From NCBI GenBank assembly GCA_963821235.1, contig CAWGCS010000001.1, positions 2,629,467 through 2,693,466 of the forward strand: a DNA stretch of 64,000 nucleotides, given 5' to 3'. A model generated the notes under the pieces. The model was given only the letters and a program-made list of their open reading frames with translations, was not told where the DNA came from and did not search any database. The stretch is from CTSoil-043 sp963821235. Its GTDB lineage: Bacteria; Chloroflexota; Limnocylindria; Limnocylindrales; CSP1-4. Made by a program: the position numbers and the translations under genes. Shown here one piece after another: positions 57,291-64,000 of the stretch (positions are counted from its first letter, which is position 1; each line of letters begins with the position of its first letter).

Positions 57291-57440
57291 CCCGGCCGAG
57301 CACGGACGAGCGCCAGGGCGCGCTCGAGCTCCCGTCAGGAATGGATTCGCCACGACGAGTCGACCGGATCCGGGACGGCTGACAGGCCGGCCAGGGCGCC
57401 CCGTCCAAAGCGTGGGACGGGCGATCTCGCGGATCGGCGG

Positions 57441-59483
57441 TCAGACTCCCTCGACGGCCTCCGCCGCCGCGGGCGCCGACTCGGCGGCCTCGGTGGCTTC
57501 CGGCGCTGCCTCGGCCACCGGCTCCTCGGCGGGCTCGACGGCGACCGGCTCCGGCTCGGTGGCCTCCGGCGCCGTCTCCGGCTCGGTGGCCTCCGGCGCC
57601 GTCTCCGGCTCGGCGACGGCCACCGGCTCGGGCTCGGCGACGGCCACCGGCTCGGGCTCGGCGGCGACCTCAGGTAGCGGCTCGGGCTCGGATCGGCCGG
57701 CCTCCGCCTGCTCCAGCTGCTGGCGCACCTGGGCGAAGGCGGCGGCGAGGGTGTTGTCGATCCCGCCCTCCGGCTCCTGGACCGCGTCCGACAGCGAGTA
57801 GCCGCGCTCCGGTCGCTCGCGGCGGGGGCGCGCCTCGGGGGCCGGGCGGGCCGGCGGCTCCTCCGCCTGCTTGAGGCTGAGGCCGAGGCGATGGCGCTCG
57901 GAGTCCAGCGAGATGATCTTCAGCTTCAGCGTCTGGCCCTCGCGAACGACGTCGCCCGGGTGGGCCACCCGCTGATGGCTGAGCTCGCTGATGTGGATGA
58001 GGCCCTCCAGGCCGTCCCGGACGCGGACGAACGCGCCGAAGTTGACGAGCTTGGTGACCGTGCCTTCGATCACGTCACCGACCCGGAAGTCGGCGACCGT
58101 GGAATGCCACGGGTCGGGCTGCAGGCGGCGGATCGACAGGCTGATCCGGCCGCGCTCGTGGTTGATGTCGATGACCTCGGCCTCGACCTCGTCACCGACC
58201 CGGTAGCCGGCCTCGGGGTTGTTGACCTTGTTCCAGCTGAGCTCGCTCTTGTGAACGAGGCCGTCGATCCCGCCGAGGTCGATGAAGACGCCGAAGGGGG
58301 CGATGGAGCGGACCGACCCGGTCACCTTCTGGCCGACCTGGAGGCTGCTGAAGAGCTCGTCCCGCTTCTCGCGGCGCTCCTCGTACAGGGCGACCTTCTC
58401 GGAGAGGATCAGGCGGTTGGCCTTGCGGTTGACCTCGAGGATCTTCAGCCGCAGGCGGCGCCCGATGTAGGGTTGCAGCTTCTCGGCGATCTCCTGGGCC
58501 GCGTCGCGCGGCTGCTCGTTCTGCGGCCGGCGCGGGAAGTCCACGATCTGGCTGATCGGCACGAACCCGCGGATCCCGCAGTCGACGATCAGGCCGCCCT
58601 TGTTGTGGTCGATGACCGGCGCCTCGATGATCACGCCCGCCTCGAACTGCTCCTGCATGGAGCGCCACTTCCGCTCGAGGCCCGCGCGGCGCAGCGAGAG
58701 GACGGCGTGCCCTTCGGGCGATTCGGGCTGCAGCACGTACACCAGTACGGTGTCGCCGATGGCCAGCGTCGGCGCCGACTCGGCATTGCGCCCGTACAGC
58801 TCGCGGTTGCTGACGACGCCCTCGCTCTTGGCCCCGATGTCGACGAGGATCTCGTCGCGGTCGATGCGCACCACCGTGCCCTCGACCACGTCGCCGTGCT
58901 TGAAGCTGCGGATGTCGGCATCCTGCTCGGCCAGCAGCTCGGCCATCGTCGTCGGCTCCGGACCAGCTGGGATCGCCGGCTCGGGCTCGGCCAACGGGGC
59001 CTCGGCGAGCTCCGCCGCCAGGTCGGCCGCATCGGGCGCGGTGCCGACGGGCTCGGGCTGGGCCTCGACGGGCTCGGGCTGGGCCTCGACGGGCTCCTCG
59101 ACAACCTCCTGCGCAGGCACCTCGGCGGCGGGCGGCTCCGCCGCCGGCTCGGCCGCCAGTGCTTCGGCGGCGGGCACGTCGGCCGCGACCTCGGCCCCCG
59201 GTGCTTGCGCCTCGACCTCCTGCTCGCTGGCCGCCACGGTCGGCTCCACGGCCTCGGCGTCCGCCACGATCGCCTCGTCCGCGAGCCCCTCGGCGGCCTC
59301 GACGGCCGCCGTCTCCTCGACCACTGCGACCGCCGGGTCGGCCGTCGCCGCTGCCTCGGGCGCCTCGACCGGCGCGTCCTGCGCCGCGGGCTCCGGGGTG
59401 GTCGTCGTCTGCTGCTCTTCCGTCAAGGTCTGCTGCTCCTGGATGCGGATTCCGCCCGATAACGAGAACGACGGCCGAGCCAC
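57441..59483 (-). CDS. rpsA: S1-domain protein (30S ribosomal protein S1 type) with acidic flanks
   Basis: Four S1 domains lie between residues ~190 and ~540: HGDVVEGTVVRIDRDEILVDIG, PVIDHNKGGLIVDCGIRGFVP, VGQKVTGSVRSIAPFGVFIDLGGIDGLVH and VGDVIEGTVTKLVNFGAFVRVRDGLEGLIHISELS. They bind mRNA during initiation. The first ~185 and last ~130 residues are Glu/Ala/Pro-rich low-complexity tails, the last with repeats (AEPEPVAV, TAPEATEPE). GTG 59483 opens the frame, but TTG 59426 (LTEEQQTTTT) with AGGAG nine bases upstream is a good alternative start. Confidence 0.9.
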   Translation of the reverse strand: MARPSFSLSGGIRIQEQQTLTEEQQTTTTPEPAAQDAPVEAPEAAATADPAVAVVEETAAVEAAEGLADEAIVADAEAVEPTVAASEQEVEAQAPGAEVAADVPAAEALAAEPAAEPPAAEVPAQEVVEEPVEAQPEPVEAQPEPVGTAPDAADLAAELAEAPLAEPEPAIPAGPEPTTMAELLAEQDADIRSFKHGDVVEGTVVRIDRDEILVDIGAKSEGVVSNRELYGRNAESAPTLAIGDTVLVYVLQPESPEGHAVLSLRRAGLERKWRSMQEQFEAGVIIEAPVIDHNKGGLIVDCGIRGFVPISQIVDFPRRPQNEQPRDAAQEIAEKLQPYIGRRLRLKILEVNRKANRLILSEKVALYEERREKRDELFSSLQVGQKVTGSVRSIAPFGVFIDLGGIDGLVHKSELSWNKVNNPEAGYRVGDEVEAEVIDINHERGRISLSIRRLQPDPWHSTVADFRVGDVIEGTVTKLVNFGAFVRVRDGLEGLIHISELSHQRVAHPGDVVREGQTLKLKIISLDSERHRLGLSLKQAEEPPARPAPEARPRRERPERGYSLSDAVQEPEGGIDNTLAAAFAQVRQQLEQAEAGRSEPEPLPEVAAEPEPVAVAEPEPVAVAEPETAPEATEPETAPEATEPEPVAVEPAEEPVAEAAPEATEAAESAPAAAEAVEGV

Positions 59484-59597
59484 GCTCGAGCCGTCGTCAG
59501 GGTTCCGGGTGCGGTCCGTGCGCCGTGCGTGCGGTCCGTCCTCCGATGGCGTCGGTCGGGATGACTCTTCTACTGTCGCCCGCGCTGGGGCCGCGCG

Positions 59598-59627
59598 AGT
59601 CTAGCACAGGGGAAACGGCCGGTACAA
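59598..59627 (-). promoter_or_regulatory. rpsA promoter, overlapping the mutM promoter
   Basis: Minus-strand TTGTAC (59627-59622) and TAGACT (59603-59598; TGC just before makes it an extended -10), spacer 18. It is ~115 bases before rpsA. The -35 box shares bases with the plus-strand TACAAT of mutM. Confidence 0.55.
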
Positions 59628-59628
59628 T
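59623..59628 (+). promoter_or_regulatory. mutM -10 box (leaderless start)
   Basis: TACAAT on the plus strand ends six bases before the GTG start of mutM. Initiation about seven bases downstream would place the first transcribed base at the start codon, and no Shine-Dalgarno is present. No good -35 is seen. Confidence 0.5.
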
Positions 59629-59634
59629 CCGGCG

Positions 59635-60498
59635 GTGCCCGAGCTGCCCGATCTCGCGATCCTCGCCGATGTCTTCGACGCCGCGCTCGCGAGCCGCCCC
59701 GTCACGGCCGTCGACGTCGTCGATCCGCTCGTCCTGCGGGCAACGCCCGTCCAGGCCGCCGAGCTCGTCGGGCAGGCCGTCCAAGCCGTCCATCGGCGCG
59801 GGAAGCTCCTGGTCTTCCGCCTCCGGGAGCGCGACCTGTGGGCCTCCCCGATGCTCAGCGGACGGTTCGCGCTGGTCGCCCAGGCGTCGGCGAAGCCGAA
59901 GGCCGCCCTGGTGGTGAGCTTCGGGCCGCGTTCCGGCCCGCCCCGGCCGCCCGCCGCCTGGGTGGGCGGGGCCCCCTGGCTGCCCGACGACGGCGCGCCG
60001 GTGGCGATCCGCTATCTCGACCCGACGCGGATGGGAAAGCTCTACATCGCCCCGTCCGGGACGCCCGTCGGCGTCCCCGGGGTCGACGAGCTTGGCCCCG
60101 ACGCGGACGATCCCTCGCTCACCCTCGAGGTCTGGCGGGCGCGCATCCGGCGCCATCCGGGCGAGCTGAAGGCGCTGCTGCGCAACCAGGCTTTCGTGGC
60201 CGGCATCGGCAACGCCTACAGCGACGAGATCCTCTGGGAGGCCCGCCTCCATCCGTTCCGGCGGCGGTCGACGCTTGCCGCCGAGGAGGTGGCGGCGATG
60301 TACGAGGCGACGCGGGCGACGCTCGGCGCCGCGATCGCCGTGCTCCGCGAGCGGGTCCCGCCGACCTTCGAGAAGCAGGTCCGCGATCACCTCAGGGTCC
60401 ACCTGCGGGGCGGCCAGCCCTGCCCGCGCTGCGGGGCGACGATCAGCCAGGTCGGGGGCCGGGAGGCCACCTCGTACTGCCGCACCTGCCAGCGCTGA
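59635..60498 (+). CDS. mutM: Formamidopyrimidine-DNA glycosylase MutM/Fpg family
   Basis: The only plus-strand gene. GTG 59635 gives MPELPDLAIL with the catalytic Pro2 and Glu3; the lysine of the beta-hairpin is in HRRGKLLVFRL, the H2TH helix in NQAFVAGIGNAYSDEILWEA, and the C-terminal zinc finger is CPRCG...YCRTCQ (four Cys). It removes oxidised purines such as 8-oxoguanine. 287 residues, slightly long because of a Pro-rich loop near residue 100. It diverges from rpsA and converges with the LysM gene. Confidence 0.92.
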   Translation: MPELPDLAILADVFDAALASRPVTAVDVVDPLVLRATPVQAAELVGQAVQAVHRRGKLLVFRLRERDLWASPMLSGRFALVAQASAKPKAALVVSFGPRSGPPRPPAAWVGGAPWLPDDGAPVAIRYLDPTRMGKLYIAPSGTPVGVPGVDELGPDADDPSLTLEVWRARIRRHPGELKALLRNQAFVAGIGNAYSDEILWEARLHPFRRRSTLAAEEVAAMYEATRATLGAAIAVLRERVPPTFEKQVRDHLRVHLRGGQPCPRCGATISQVGGREATSYCRTCQR

Positions 60499-60500
60499 CC

Positions 60501-60559
60501 GATCGCGCCCGGGCCCGCCCGCCGGCGCCGCGCGCGATCAGGGCGTTCGACGCGCGATC
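60501..60559. terminator. Possible bidirectional terminator between mutM and the LysM gene
   Basis: GATCGCGC at 60501-60508 is the inverted complement of GCGCGATC at 60532-60539 and of a second copy at 60552-60559, so it can pair with either. The two copies belong to a 14-base direct repeat CGCGCGATCAGGGC, and the second contains the stop of the LysM gene. No T-run follows. It lies where the two convergent genes end. Confidence 0.35.
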
Positions 60560-61283
60560 AGGGCAGCTCGAGCACCTGGCCGACGTGGATGAGCGACGGG
60601 TTCTTGATGTTGTTGAGAGCGGCAAGCTCCTGGACCGTCGTCCCGGCCCGGGCCGCGATCGCGCTGAGCGTATCCCCCTTCTTGACCGTGTAGGTCCGCG
60701 GCCGTGGCGTCGCCGAAGGCTGCGGGGACGCGGTCGGCCGGGCGGTCGGCGGGCTCGTGGCGGCCGGAGTTGCCGCGGGCGTGGAGGCTGGCGTGGCGTG
60801 CGCGGTGGCGGCAGGAGTCGCGGATGGCCCGCCGTCGGCGATCCCCGACGTGCCCGGGGCAAGAGGACCGCGCGAGAGGACGAGGGCGGCCAGGGCCGCG
60901 CCGACGACGATCACGGTCACGGGAGCCGCCAGGCGACGGGCGGTGCCCTCGGAGGGGAGGCTCATGCCCGGCCCCTCGAGGACGACGGGCGCGGTGGACA
61001 CGAACGGGCCCTGGCGGTCCGGACCGCCGCCGGCCCCGTACGCCTCGATCCAGGTCGGGCACCCGAGATGGGTGGCCTGGAGGCAGTGAAGGCGCTGGCG
61101 CTCCAGCGTGGGCCGGCCGTGGGCGAGCAGCGCGCAGCGGTGGGAGCGGGACGGGGCGACCGAGTGCCACGGGCCGTCGGCGGACCCCAGGTGCGGGCAG
61201 GCCTCGAGGGCCGCCTCGGCGGGTTCGGCGGGTTCGACGAGCGCCTCGGCGACGCCGGCTGCCGCGGGAATGCGGTCGGTCAC
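60558..61283 (-). CDS. Membrane-anchored LysM protein with Cys/His N-terminal motif
   Basis: 241 residues. The N-terminal cytoplasmic part has a spaced Cys/His pattern (ACPHLG, SHRCALL, RLHCLQATHLGCPTW) that looks like a small zinc-binding domain. A membrane span follows (LAAPVTVIVVGAALAALVL, residues ~117-135), then a Thr/Pro/Ala-rich linker outside the cell, and a C-terminal LysM (YTVKKGDTLSAIAARAGTTVQELAALNNIKNPSLIHVGQVLEL in blocks) that binds peptidoglycan. GTG 61283 is the start; TATCCT six bases upstream suggests a leaderless message. The cytoplasmic zinc-like domain and external LysM suggest a role linking cell wall and cytoplasm. Confidence 0.85.
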   Translation of the reverse strand: MTDRIPAAAGVAEALVEPAEPAEAALEACPHLGSADGPWHSVAPSRSHRCALLAHGRPTLERQRLHCLQATHLGCPTWIEAYGAGGGPDRQGPFVSTAPVVLEGPGMSLPSEGTARRLAAPVTVIVVGAALAALVLSRGPLAPGTSGIADGGPSATPAATAHATPASTPAATPAATSPPTARPTASPQPSATPRPRTYTVKKGDTLSAIAARAGTTVQELAALNNIKNPSLIHVGQVLELP

Positions 61284-61289
61284 CTCGGC

Positions 61290-61295
61290 AGGATA
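61290..61295 (-). promoter_or_regulatory. Possible -10 box for the LysM gene (leaderless)
   Basis: TATCCT on the minus strand lies six bases before GTG 61283, the same spacing as TACAAT before mutM. No Shine-Dalgarno is present. The -35 region is not clear. Confidence 0.4.
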
Positions 61296-61393
61296 GCCCG
61301 CGCCCGGCCGCTCCGCCGCCAGCGCTGCGGCCGCGGACGGGCGGGTCGGGTCACGGCGCCGAACGTCGGCGCGATGCCCCGGAAACGCAGAAA

Positions 61394-61511
<118 letters not shown>

Positions 61512-61659
61512 TTTCGTGCGTCTGATCGAGTGCGGTCGGCAGCGACTCCACCGCGCGATGCGCGGGAGGCGCCGGGATCTTCAATGTCGCGAGGCGGGCG
61601 CTGCGCGCCCGGTGTACCACGAACCCTCTGCGCTCTGGCCCTTGGTCAGTCGCGGAAGA

Positions 61660-64000
<2,341 letters not shown>

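Overview
The window is very GC-rich bacterial chromosome (roughly 70% G+C by eye). Except for one plus-strand gene (mutM), every gene reads on the minus strand, so the text below follows transcription from high to low coordinates. I recognise no phage, insertion sequence or CRISPR array. The gene set points to a deep-branching, high-GC, monoderm-like lineage. Chloroflexota (for example Limnocylindria-like groups) is my best guess, because of the c-di-AMP module, the short ClpC/RadA/PIN-TRAM/IspDF cluster and a GlmL-like ASKHA gene. That placement is inference; the 3' 2.3 kb of 23S rRNA at the right edge would settle it.

Layout in transcription order: (1) 64000-61394: 23S rRNA (5' part outside the window) and 5S rRNA. 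(2) 61283-59598: a membrane LysM protein, with mutM facing it and diverging from rpsA over overlapping promoters. (3) 59483-47798: rpsA, clpC, radA, PIN-TRAM RNase-like gene, ispDF fusion, cysS, and rlmB with a long disordered N-terminus; most neighbours overlap by a few bases. (4) 47801-45677: strong promoter, tRNA-Thr(TGT), tRNA-Tyr(GTA), tRNA-Thr(GGT), tuf copy 2, rpmG, tRNA-Trp(CCA), secE. The order closely resembles the classical E. coli thrU-tyrU-glyT-thrT-tufB-secE locus. (5) 45667-34195: nusG, rplK, rplA, rplJ, rplL, rpoB, rpoC. (6) 34170-12928: the complete str, S10, spc and alpha operons fused end to end, running rpsL-rpsG-fusA-tuf-rpsJ through rplO-secY-adk-map-infA to rpoA-rplQ-truA-rplM-rpsI. 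(7) 12876-1: TPR gene, then cdaA-cdaR-glmS (c-di-AMP and amino-sugar supply), acpS-nnrD-alr, a macro-domain gene, a poorly characterised three-gene cassette (98 aa protein, GlmL-like protein, 327 aa barrel protein), and tsaE-tsaB-rimI (tRNA t6A synthesis and ribosomal protein acetylation).

The genes form a growth and translation block: RNA polymerase, ribosome, elongation factors, tRNAs, tRNA and rRNA modification, and precursors for the envelope and isoprenoids. The observations I would check first are an apparent one-base frameshift in rpsN (S14), the GlmL-like three-gene cassette, the ~280-residue RG/PG-rich tail on RlmB, a coiled-coil insertion in RpoC, a serine at the RpoB position equivalent to E. 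coli His526, a near-perfect palindrome over the clpC -10 box, and several promoters that seem to give leaderless or overlapping transcripts. Promoter calls are from eye only.
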